From Chlamydia trachomatis (lineage in GTDB: Bacteria; Chlamydiota; Chlamydiia; Chlamydiales; 2-12-FULL-49-11), in NCBI GenBank assembly GCA_945877885.1, contig CAMCSI010000069.1, positions 1 through 7,065 on the forward strand: a DNA stretch of 7,065 bases, in the 5' to 3' direction. The notes below the pieces were generated by a model, which saw nothing but the letters and a program-made list of their open reading frames with translations, was not told where the DNA came from and did not search any database. The position numbers and the translations under genes are program-made. This document shows, in pieces, positions 1-6,369 of this stretch (the stretch's first letter is position 1; each line of letters begins with the position of its first letter).

Positions 1-2445
1 ATCAGGGACGATCAAGCGTTTGTTCTTTTCATCTTGCAAGTTGTGCTTTTTGATATAGACCCAAAGCTTTTTGGTAATTTCGCCTCGGGTAAGCTCTTTT
101 TCGCCCACTAGGGCCTTTAAAGCATCAGAAACTTTAAGAAATGGTGATGTTCGAGTTGATCCACCGGCACCTTTTGCTCGCCCTTTCTTTTCGTAGGCTG
201 TTTTTGGATGATCTTTATATTTTTCTGCAACCTCTTCGATGCTATTGGCAATTACATTACAGTCTGGAAAGTTTGAGCAGGAGAAGAAGGCTTTGCCGTA
301 GCGAGATTTTCTTTGTACCAAATTACCATCACAACCTTTAGCAGGGCAGGGAGGAAGATTTTTGAGTTGAACTTCCCCTTTTTTCGGGATGTTTACAATA
401 GTTTTACATTTCGGGTAAGCGCCACAGCCAAGGAAAAGACCAAATCTTGAGCTCCTTGTTTTCATCTCACCGCCACATTTAGGGCATGTTTGATCCCAGT
501 CAAAATCATCGGCATATTCACTTTTATCAATCTCTTTACTTTTATCATCATCTAGTGGAGCGCTATAGTCACACTCAGGATAACCACTACAACCATAAAA
601 GTATTTATCATTGGCAAACACTTTATTAAGCTTATGCTTTTGACACTTGGGACAATCGATATCTGTTGGTAATTTAGGGATATGGGCTTGCTTTTTAGCT
701 TTTTCCACTTCAGGTTTAAATTTTTCCCAAAATTTTGCTAAAAACTCTTTCCAATCGGCTTTATGTTCTGCAATCATATCCAGGGTTTTTTCCATGTCAG
801 CGGTAAATTGGATATTCATGATATCTTCAAAGCTTATTTCAAGCATCCCGCAGATGATTTTTCCTAAATCAGTAGGAATTAAGGTCCCCTTTTCCTTCAC
901 TGTATAGGCACGGCTTTGAATCTTATTCATAATCGCTGCATAAGTTGACGGTCTACCAATCCCAGAGCGTTCTAACTCCTTTACAAGCGATGCTTCAGTA
1001 AAGCGTGCAGCAGGTTTTGTAAAACTTTGTGTCATCTCTGTTTTTTCAAGAGGAAGAGTTTCCAAGGCAGTTAATGGTGGTAAAATCGTATCAGTTTCTG
1101 ATGTTTCATCATCATTTTTTTCTTCATAAGCGGCTAAAAACCCTTTAAACTTAATTTGTGACCCGGTAAGTCTCATCATCATTGATTTAATAGATTTTTC
1201 CTTATGACCACTTGGGATTGCATCTATATCTACTGAAACAGTATCGTAGACGGCATCTTTCATTTGGGAGGCAAAAAATCTCTTCCATATTAACGAATAG
1301 AGCTTATATTGATCCGGATTTAAAAACTTTTGAATCTTTTCTGGAGAATTTTCAAAATTAGTTGGCCGGATAGCTTCATGAGCATCTTGAGCTGAATTTT
1401 TAGTGCCGTAAATAGGAGGCTGTTCTGGAAGATATTCATCCCCATAAAGAATGGATATATGAGGTCTACAAGTATCGGTAGCTTCCTTTGACACCCTTAC
1501 CGAGTCTGTTCTCATGTAAGTAATCAACCCTTCTGTTCCTTCGCCAATATCGACACCTTCATAAAGATTTTGTGCTACCATCATGGTTTTTTTTGAAGAA
1601 AATCGGTGATGTCTTGATGCCTCTTGTTGAAGAGTAGAAGTGATAAAAGGAGCAGATGGCTTTCTTTTTCTCTCTTTCTTTTCAATTTTTGCAATTTTAT
1701 AGGTGCTATTGTCTAAAGCTTCTTTCACAGTAGATGCAATTTTTTTATTATCAATAACAAAGACTTTCTTTTTGTCAGATTCCTCTTTCTCTACTCGCAT
1801 CTCATTGACTGTATGTAAAGATGCTACAAGAGTTTCTTTTCCTTTCTTAAGATGGGCAGAAAGATTCCAATATTCAACAGGAACAAAAGCATCAATCTCC
1901 CTCTCTCTATCCACTACAATTTTTAACGCAACAGATTGCACCCGTCCTGCAGAAAGGGAATGAGTGGAGCGTCTAATCTTTTGGTGAAGAATAGGGGATA
2001 TTTTGTATCCTACAATTCGGTCAAGAAAACGGCGTGCCTGTTGAGCATCAACAAGATCCATGTCAATTTTACGCGGAGATAAAATCGCCTTTTTTACCGC
2101 CTCTTTTGTAATCTCGTTAAATGTAATTCTCTGATATTTTGTATCTTTTGGTAGAATTTCAGAAATATGCCAAGCAATTGCTTCCCCTTCACGATCAGGA
2201 TCGGGAGCAAGATAGACTAAATCAGCAGTTTTTGCAGCCTTTTTTAAAGCAGTAATTACTTTTGTTTTCCCTTCAAGTGTTTCATATTCAGGCTCAAAAT
2301 TATTATCCATATCAATTCCAAACTTATTTGGAGGAAGATCCCTGATATGTCCTATCGAAGATTCGAATATATAATCGCTTCCTAGAAACTTTTTTAAGGT
2401 TTTGATTTTAGCTGGGGACTCAACAATAATTAGCGCTTTTTTCAT
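1..2445 (-). CDS. topA: DNA topoisomerase I with C-terminal SWIB domain (3' end cut by window)
   Basis: Type IA topoisomerase, which relaxes negatively supercoiled DNA through a covalent 5'-phosphotyrosine intermediate. The frame is open for 815 codons from the ATG at 2443-2445 to the window edge with no stop. The start is canonical (MKKALIIVESPAK), although no strong ribosome binding site precedes it. Visible in order: Toprim domain with E9 and the acidic motif DPDREGE at 82-88; SAGRVQS at 165-171; the active-site motif ITYMRTDS with catalytic Tyr310; HEAIRPT at 356-362; GRPSTY at 497-502. Three four-cysteine zinc ribbons follow: C598/C601/C619/C625, C654/C657/C674/C680 and C700/C705/C723/C729, the third with a wider first knuckle (CPAKGC). 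After a basic Gly/Ala-rich linker, a SWIB domain begins near residue 770 (VSDALKALVGEKELTRGEI, then KKLWVYIKKHNLQD) and is cut at KRLIVPD. From typical SWIB length, roughly 30-45 residues are missing. The TopA-SWIB fusion is a known chlamydial trait; SWIB is otherwise typical of eukaryotic chromatin remodelling proteins. Confidence 0.98.
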   Translation of the reverse strand, partial: MKKALIIVESPAKIKTLKKFLGSDYIFESSIGHIRDLPPNKFGIDMDNNFEPEYETLEGKTKVITALKKAAKTADLVYLAPDPDREGEAIAWHISEILPKDTKYQRITFNEITKEAVKKAILSPRKIDMDLVDAQQARRFLDRIVGYKISPILHQKIRRSTHSLSAGRVQSVALKIVVDREREIDAFVPVEYWNLSAHLKKGKETLVASLHTVNEMRVEKEESDKKKVFVIDNKKIASTVKEALDNSTYKIAKIEKKERKRKPSAPFITSTLQQEASRHHRFSSKKTMMVAQNLYEGVDIGEGTEGLITYMRTDSVRVSKEATDTCRPHISILYGDEYLPEQPPIYGTKNSAQDAHEAIRPTNFENSPEKIQKFLNPDQYKLYSLIWKRFFASQMKDAVYDTVSVDIDAIPSGHKEKSIKSMMMRLTGSQIKFKGFLAAYEEKNDDETSETDTILPPLTALETLPLEKTEMTQSFTKPAARFTEASLVKELERSGIGRPSTYAAIMNKIQSRAYTVKEKGTLIPTDLGKIICGMLEISFEDIMNIQFTADMEKTLDMIAEHKADWKEFLAKFWEKFKPEVEKAKKQAHIPKLPTDIDCPKCQKHKLNKVFANDKYFYGCSGYPECDYSAPLDDDKSKEIDKSEYADDFDWDQTCPKCGGEMKTRSSRFGLFLGCGAYPKCKTIVNIPKKGEVQLKNLPPCPAKGCDGNLVQRKSRYGKAFFSCSNFPDCNVIANSIEEVAEKYKDHPKTAYEKKGRAKGAGGSTRTSPFLKVSDALKALVGEKELTRGEITKKLWVYIKKHNLQDEKNKRLIVPD

Positions 2446-2484
2446 ATTTAATTCTTTGTGGTGTTCAAGATTCTATTACTAATT

Positions 2485-2597
2485 AAATGATTATTAATAA
2501 ACAAAAATACGTTGTACCTTCATAGGCAATAAATTGTTTTGGATTAAGGATAGGCAATAAAGGGTATTTAAGACAAGGAAAGTTTTAATAATCATTT
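2485..2597. repeat. 13-bp perfect inverted repeat around the namZ-topA spacer
   Basis: The arm AAATGATTATTAA at 2485-2497 is exactly complementary to TTAATAATCATTT at 2585-2597. The arms are separated by 87 bp, and the right arm covers the last codon and stop codon of namZ. The arms are almost pure A/T, so a chance match in AT-rich DNA is possible. There is no G/C-rich stem and no following T-run, so this does not look like a rho-independent terminator. I see no target-site duplication outside the arms, so a miniature transposable element is only a weak alternative. Confidence 0.5.
2522..2561. repeat. 12-bp direct repeat in the topA upstream region
   Basis: ATAGGCAATAAA occurs at 2522-2533 and again at 2550-2561, a 28-bp offset, inside the spacer upstream of topA (on topA's strand it reads TTTATTGCCTAT). 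Two same-facing copies upstream of a gene could be a paired binding site for a regulator. The distal copy overlaps a weak promoter-like pair on the minus strand: TTGTCT at 2571-2576, 18 bp, then TATCCT at 2547-2552. The repeat is directly seen; a regulatory role is inference. Confidence 0.45.
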
Positions 2598-3818
2598 GTA
2601 GAGAAGGTATTTTTCTCTTTTCTGAGAAAAGGCCGTAAGGTCTTTAGAACCCTCCTCGATCAGTTTATAAGCTGGAAATGGTTCGGTTTTTAAAATGCTT
2701 AAAAAGGTTTCATTGCCAAGAGCTTTGTTTGCAATACTTACTAAATTATTAGTCGCCCCATCTAATCGATCTTTGGTCTCTTTAGGATAAATCGATTTTA
2801 AGATTCCTGCAATCATACACCCTGTTTTCATCGGTTTATAAGTAGAAAAATCGGTGATATGGATCATGATCCCAGTACACAAGATATTTTTCATTGAGCC
2901 TAAGCAGGGGGTGAAGCTAAAGGGGGTAAAGATCACCCCTTTCAAATCTTGCTTATTCAATATTTTAGCAAGGTTTTTCCCATCAATCCATGGAGCCCCA
3001 ATCACTTTGAATGGGAAAGTGGTGCCTATGCCCATGTAGGCAAGGGATAACGATCCTACCCATCCAGTGGTTGCATAGTAAAAGGCAGTATCAGCCTCTG
3101 GCATATTTGGGCTTGAAGGTACCCACAAAAGGCCTGTATCTTTAAATGTCTGACTCCTTTTCCATCCTTTCATATTAAAGCTCTTTAACTTACATTTCAC
3201 TTTGTATTCAGAATTGAAAAAATGTGCAAGCTCAGCAACGGTCATTCCATGGCAGTAGGGGACATTTATATAGCCAATAAAAGAGCGTAGTGGCTCTTGC
3301 ATGCCTGGACCATCAAACATCTCCCCACCCATTGGGTTGGGTCTATCTAAAACAAGAACCTCTATCCCATATTTTGCTGCCTCTTCCATGCAATAAAATA
3401 AAGTTGAGGTGTAGGTGTAGGATCGCACTCCATTATCTTGCATATCAAAAATAAGTACATCGAGATCTTTCAGCATCTCTTTTGTAGGGCGCCTTGTGGT
3501 ACCATGGAGACTTAAAATAGGAATCTTTTTTTCATAAAGATCATCTTTAACAATAACTTCGGCTGCTAGGTGACCGAAAAACCCATGTTCTGGGGCAAAG
3601 ATTTTTGTAATAGTAAGGTGCTTTTGCGCTAAAAGGCGGTCAATGGTCAAGGTGCCATCTTTTGAGATGGCGGTATGATTTGTGATCACCCCTATTTTTT
3701 TCCCAGCATAAGCTTTTGAGTGGTCATTTTCTAAAAAGGTGTCGATGCCAAGGGTAATGGAGGTTGCAATGAGACAGCCTTGAAAAATAAGGAGAAAAAC
3801 CTTGAAACACTGCGACAT
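2592..3818 (-). CDS. namZ: NamZ/DUF1343 family protein, predicted exo-beta-N-acetylmuramidase
   Basis: A 408-residue protein of the DUF1343 (YbbC/NamZ, GH171) family. Characterised members remove N-acetylmuramic acid from the non-reducing ends of peptidoglycan fragments. Family signatures run the full length: KKIGVITNHTA (40-50), APEHGFFG with the conserved acidic residue E77 (75-82), a TTRRPTKEM stretch (107-115), IFDMQDNGVRSYTY (123-136), DRPNPMGG (158-165), CHGMTVAELA (189-198), VPSSPNMP (233-240), GIGTTFPFKVIGAPW (263-277). The first 20 residues look like a signal peptide with a hydrophobic core around 7-18 and a possible cleavage after ATS (18-20), so export is likely. The start at 3818 has an AAGGG-type ribosome binding site about 8 nt upstream (3827-3831). 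topA follows in the same direction after 146 bp, and uvrD is divergent 36 bp upstream. GIGTT sits where I recall many relatives having GRGT. The family call is firm; the exact substrate is inferred. Confidence 0.93.
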   Translation of the reverse strand: MSQCFKVFLLIFQGCLIATSITLGIDTFLENDHSKAYAGKKIGVITNHTAISKDGTLTIDRLLAQKHLTITKIFAPEHGFFGHLAAEVIVKDDLYEKKIPILSLHGTTRRPTKEMLKDLDVLIFDMQDNGVRSYTYTSTLFYCMEEAAKYGIEVLVLDRPNPMGGEMFDGPGMQEPLRSFIGYINVPYCHGMTVAELAHFFNSEYKVKCKLKSFNMKGWKRSQTFKDTGLLWVPSSPNMPEADTAFYYATTGWVGSLSLAYMGIGTTFPFKVIGAPWIDGKNLAKILNKQDLKGVIFTPFSFTPCLGSMKNILCTGIMIHITDFSTYKPMKTGCMIAGILKSIYPKETKDRLDGATNNLVSIANKALGNETFLSILKTEPFPAYKLIEEGSKDLTAFSQKREKYLLYK

Positions 3819-3830
3819 TTATCGTACCCT
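3802..3830 (+). promoter_or_regulatory. candidate uvrD promoter
   Basis: TTGAAA at 3802-3807 (5 of 6 to the -35 consensus), a 17-bp spacer, and TACCCT at 3825-3830 (a weak -10 keeping the key T, A and final T). Transcription would begin near 3837, just before the ribosome binding site. The -35 lies inside the first codons of namZ. Position and spacing fit a primary sigma factor promoter, but the -10 is poor. Confidence 0.3.
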
Positions 3831-3842
3831 TTTTGTTTTGCC

Positions 3843-3848
3843 AAAGGA
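3843..3848 (+). promoter_or_regulatory. uvrD ribosome binding site (decides the start)
   Basis: AAAGGA ends 6 nt before the ATG at 3855. This supports 3855 as the true start. The in-frame ATG at 3780 would place 25 extra residues, unlike any helicase N-terminus I know, over the start of divergent namZ. Confidence 0.75.
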
Positions 3849-3851
3849 TCG

Positions 3852-3880
3852 ATTATGTCAAATAAACCTTTATTAAACAA
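3852..3880 (-). promoter_or_regulatory. candidate namZ promoter
   Basis: On the minus strand, TTGTTT (3875-3880), a 17-bp spacer and CATAAT (3852-3857, 5 of 6 to the -10 consensus). Transcription would start near 3845, giving a leader of about 27 nt that holds the namZ ribosome binding site. The -10 overlaps the uvrD start codon and the -35 lies within uvrD. The -35 is only half matched, so this is a candidate only. Confidence 0.35.
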
Positions 3881-5969
3881 GCCTCAGCAAGAGGCGCGCG
3901 ACCATATCGATGGACCTTTGGTTGTTCTTGCAGGTGCAGGGTCTGGAAAAACTAGGGTTGTTGTTGAAAGAATTTCTCATTTACTCAATCTGGGCGTACC
4001 ATCAAGTGATATTTTAGCCCTAACATTTACCAATAAAGCAGCAAATGAAATGAGAGAAAGGTTAAAAGCAAAAGAGCTTATTCCTCCTTTAACTGTAACG
4101 TTTCACGCCCTTGGTGTAAAAATCCTTCGAGAATCTATTCATCATTTTGGTTACCAAAATGACTTTTTAATCTTTGATACCTCCGATTCTACCTCTCTTA
4201 TCTCTCAGATTATTTTTGAAATCACCGATAAAAAAGATAAAAAGGTGACAAGTGAGATCAAACAGTTGATCAGTCATGCTAAGACTAAGCTATTGCTGCC
4301 GGCAGATCGTATGAAAGAGCTCTTTTTTGAAACAGAGGCTCAAAAAAGTCTATTTTTAGAAGTTTATCGCATTTATAATGAAAGGCTAAAAATGGCAAAC
4401 GCGGTAGATTTTGATGATCTGATCCTATTAACGGTCTTTATTTTAAAAGATGAAACGCTTAAAGAAAAATATGCCGCTCGATGGAAATATATTTTGGTAG
4501 ATGAGTATCAAGATACAAATCAAGCTCAATATTTAATCTGTAAAGCACTATGCTCAAAGCATGGGAATTTGTTTGTGGTAGGGGATCCTGATCAATCCAT
4601 CTACTCTTGGCGTGGGGCAAAAATCAGCAATATTTTAAACTTTGAAAGTGATTTTCCTGGGGCAAAAGTGATCTCATTGCAACAGAACTACCGTAGCACA
4701 GGACATATTTTATCAGCTGCAAACCATGTGATTGAAAAAAATAGCAGACTCTATGAGAAAAGGCTTTTTTCTGATCAAGGGGACGGGGAAAAGGTGGGTG
4801 TGCATGCTTTTTCAAATGGATATGAAGAAGTTCGGTTTGTTGTACGTAAAATCAAAGAGTTTTTAAAAAGTGGGATTAAACCTTCTGAAATTGTGATTTT
4901 TTATCGAACAAACTCGCAATCAAGGATGTTTGAAGATGGCCTTATTGAAAATGGGATAGGTTATAAAATAATAGGAGGTTTTTCTTTCTATCAAAGAAGG
5001 GAGGTTAAAGATCTACTCTCCTATTTAAGATCTCTTGTCTCCCCTTTTGACCCTGTGAGTTTTTCTCGTGTAATTAATCTTCCAAAACGTGGTATTGGGG
5101 AAAAAACTCTTGAAAAAGTGTTAAAGGAAAGTGTTACTTTGGAAATTTCCATTATTGATATGGTGAAAGTGTTACTTTCGGGCAAAGGTCCCTTTAAGCT
5201 TACGGCAAAAGCTCAGGAAGGATTTGGCTCTTTTATGAACTTTTATAACAAGATCTCAGAGATGATTATAAAGGGTGTTTCTATTGCAGAGCTAATAGTG
5301 CAGGTGTTTGAGCATTCTAACTATCGATTGGTACTTTCCGAGGAGAAAGATACCATGCATGATCGATTGGAAAATATTGATGAGTTAATCTCCAAAGCCG
5401 ATGCCTATGATAAACAAAAAGAGGGGACATTACAGAAATTTTTGGAAGATGTGTGCCTTGATGTGGAGCACACAAAAGATGATGGGATAGAAGAAAAAAT
5501 TTCATTGATGACCATTCATAACGCAAAAGGGTTGGAATTTACCTGCTGTTTTATCGTCGGTCTTGAAGAAGATGTCTTTCCGCATATCCGGTCAATAAAT
5601 TCCCTTGAGCAGGTAGAAGAGGAAAGACGCCTTTTTTATGTGGGTATGACTAGGGCCAAACGGATTTTGCATATTACCCTTGCAAAAAGACGCTTTTTAT
5701 GGGGAGCTGAAAAGATTATGAAAGCTTCAAGATTTATTGGGGAGCTTCCTAAAGAGCATATTTTAGGGGAAAATGGGATGGTTACTCCTCAGGTTTCTTC
5801 AGAAGAGGCGAGCATTGGATCAACAGTATCTCATCAAACATTTGGTAGAGGAACTGTGGAGAAGATCTATGAAACATCCTATGGAAAAACCTATGATATA
5901 ATCTTTGAAAGAGACCATCAGAAAAGAACCTTAGTAGCCCGCTATGCAAAGCTTACGCTTATAGGGTAG
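3855..5969 (+). CDS. uvrD: UvrD/PcrA-type superfamily 1A DNA helicase
   Basis: ATP-dependent 3'-5' DNA helicase of the UvrD/PcrA/Rep group, which unwinds DNA in nucleotide excision and mismatch repair and removes proteins from DNA. It has 704 residues, close to the usual 650-730. Motifs counted from the 3855 start: Q motif LNKPQQEA (7-14); Walker A AGAGSGKT (26-33, K32); Ia TFTNKAANEM (57-66); II VDEYQDTNQ (215-223); III VVGDPDQSIYSWRGA (241-255); IV QNYRS (277-281); the 2B-domain segment FYQRREVKDLLSYLRSL (378-394) with a RGIGEKTL hairpin (412-419); V TIHNAKGLEF (553-562) and GLEEDVFPH (569-577); VI RRLFYVGMTRAK (591-602). A C-terminal Tudor-like module (about 655-704, with VSHQTFGRGTVEKI) is present; in PcrA/UvrD this part binds RNA polymerase. 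All catalytic motifs are intact. Its 3' end overlaps the convergent small gene by 11 bp. Motifs cannot separate UvrD from PcrA; the symbol follows chlamydial usage. Confidence 0.97.
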   Translation: MSNKPLLNKPQQEARDHIDGPLVVLAGAGSGKTRVVVERISHLLNLGVPSSDILALTFTNKAANEMRERLKAKELIPPLTVTFHALGVKILRESIHHFGYQNDFLIFDTSDSTSLISQIIFEITDKKDKKVTSEIKQLISHAKTKLLLPADRMKELFFETEAQKSLFLEVYRIYNERLKMANAVDFDDLILLTVFILKDETLKEKYAARWKYILVDEYQDTNQAQYLICKALCSKHGNLFVVGDPDQSIYSWRGAKISNILNFESDFPGAKVISLQQNYRSTGHILSAANHVIEKNSRLYEKRLFSDQGDGEKVGVHAFSNGYEEVRFVVRKIKEFLKSGIKPSEIVIFYRTNSQSRMFEDGLIENGIGYKIIGGFSFYQRREVKDLLSYLRSLVSPFDPVSFSRVINLPKRGIGEKTLEKVLKESVTLEISIIDMVKVLLSGKGPFKLTAKAQEGFGSFMNFYNKISEMIIKGVSIAELIVQVFEHSNYRLVLSEEKDTMHDRLENIDELISKADAYDKQKEGTLQKFLEDVCLDVEHTKDDGIEEKISLMTIHNAKGLEFTCCFIVGLEEDVFPHIRSINSLEQVEEERRLFYVGMTRAKRILHITLAKRRFLWGAEKIMKASRFIGELPKEHILGENGMVTPQVSSEEASIGSTVSHQTFGRGTVEKIYETSYGKTYDIIFERDHQKRTLVARYAKLTLIG

Positions 5970-6264
5970 GCTTAATTGCTTGTAATGTTTTTTGAAAAAG
6001 CTTTTTTAGATCAGCAGCTTTTTGTAATACAGGCGATGAAGCATCTTCACGGATTCTTCTAGCATCTTCAGCAAGTTGAGTAACTTTTTCTGCTGTCATG
6101 GATAAGGCTAATTTTTCCTTAGAGGTAAGTGCTTCGCCTCTTGAAGCACGGTTAACTTCTTGGGCTTGAGGTTTTAGAACAAAAGCTTTTGCCGCTTCTT
6201 CTGCATTATTTTGTAGTCTTACTATTTCGGTTGCAAGAGTTGTTTCTGGGGATGTTCTTTCCAT
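5959..6264 (-). CDS. small helical hypothetical protein between uvrD and rpoN
   Basis: I do not recognise this 101-residue protein. It looks real: the start at 6264 is preceded by AAAGG (6272-6276) with 7-nt spacing, a promoter-like pair lies upstream (6297-6325), and it fills the space between uvrD and rpoN, ending in an 11-bp tail-to-tail overlap with uvrD. The composition is rich in Ala, Lys, Glu and Gln. There is one Gly (G43) and no Cys, His, Trp or Tyr. This predicts an almost all-helical protein, with likely helices around 8-30, 47-74 and 77-97 separated by a KPQ turn and a SSP turn. There is no signal peptide or membrane segment, so it is probably cytoplasmic or, if secreted, leaves by a route without a Sec signal. 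The N-terminus is Ser/Thr-rich (ERTSPETTLAT), which is compatible with a type III secretion signal but not evidence for one. Function unknown. Confidence 0.72.
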   Translation of the reverse strand: MERTSPETTLATEIVRLQNNAEEAAKAFVLKPQAQEVNRASRGEALTSKEKLALSMTAEKVTQLAEDARRIREDASSPVLQKAADLKKLFQKTLQAIKPTL

Positions 6265-6296
6265 TTTAATACCTTTATATGATTAAGAATAAAAAG

Positions 6297-6325
6297 AGTA
6301 TGGCATAATACATAGTTATACTCAA
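6297..6325 (-). promoter_or_regulatory. candidate promoter of the 101-residue gene
   Basis: Minus strand: TTGAGT (6320-6325, 4 of 6), a 17-bp spacer and CATACT (6297-6302, 4 of 6). The predicted transcript starts near 6290, giving a leader of about 26 nt with the AAAGG ribosome binding site. The good spacing and position support it; the match is moderate. Confidence 0.35.
6301..6309 (+). promoter_or_regulatory. candidate extended -10 element for rpoN
   Basis: TGGCATAAT combines a TGn extension with CATAAT (5 of 6 to the -10 consensus), about 60 bp upstream of the first rpoN ATG. I see no good -35 at 16-18 bp, as expected if the extended -10 compensates. It abuts the -10 of the divergent small gene (6297-6302), so the two promoters would compete for polymerase. 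Confidence 0.3.
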
Positions 6326-6369
6326 GATAAAACCTTTACTTTGAATGAATCTTCCACTATTTAAAAATT

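Noticed and set aside
1587..1594. Run of eight T (A8 on the coding strand) within topA, a possible slippage site
   Set aside because: The frame is intact and the run encodes ordinary Ser-Lys-Lys-Thr codons just before the catalytic region; phase variation of an essential enzyme is unlikely.
141..1963. Plus-strand open frames at 141-341, 647-907 and 1703-1963
   Set aside because: All lie antisense inside topA, which is intact and strongly conserved in motifs; they show no recognisable domain and are shadows of it.
2854..3039. Plus-strand 61-codon frame
   Set aside because: Antisense to the conserved C-terminal half of namZ; no independent support.
3780..3854. Longer N-terminus for the helicase, starting at the ATG at 3780
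   Set aside because: The 25 extra residues do not resemble helicase N-termini, they would overlap the start of divergent namZ, and the ATG at 3855 has a proper AAAGGA ribosome binding site.
5127..5178. 14-bp direct repeat GAAAGTGTTACTTT at 5127-5140 and 5165-5178
   Set aside because: Copies are 38 bp apart and read in different frames of uvrD (ESVTL and KVLLS), so there is no peptide repeat; most likely chance in AT-rich coding DNA.
4624..5526. Minus-strand frames at 4624-4815 and 5317-5526
   Set aside because: Antisense to uvrD motif regions; low-complexity translations typical of shadow frames.
5990..6030. Self-complementary AAAAAGCTTTTT near the uvrD end as a terminator
   Set aside because: It has no loop and almost no G/C in the stem, so it is not a credible rho-independent terminator.
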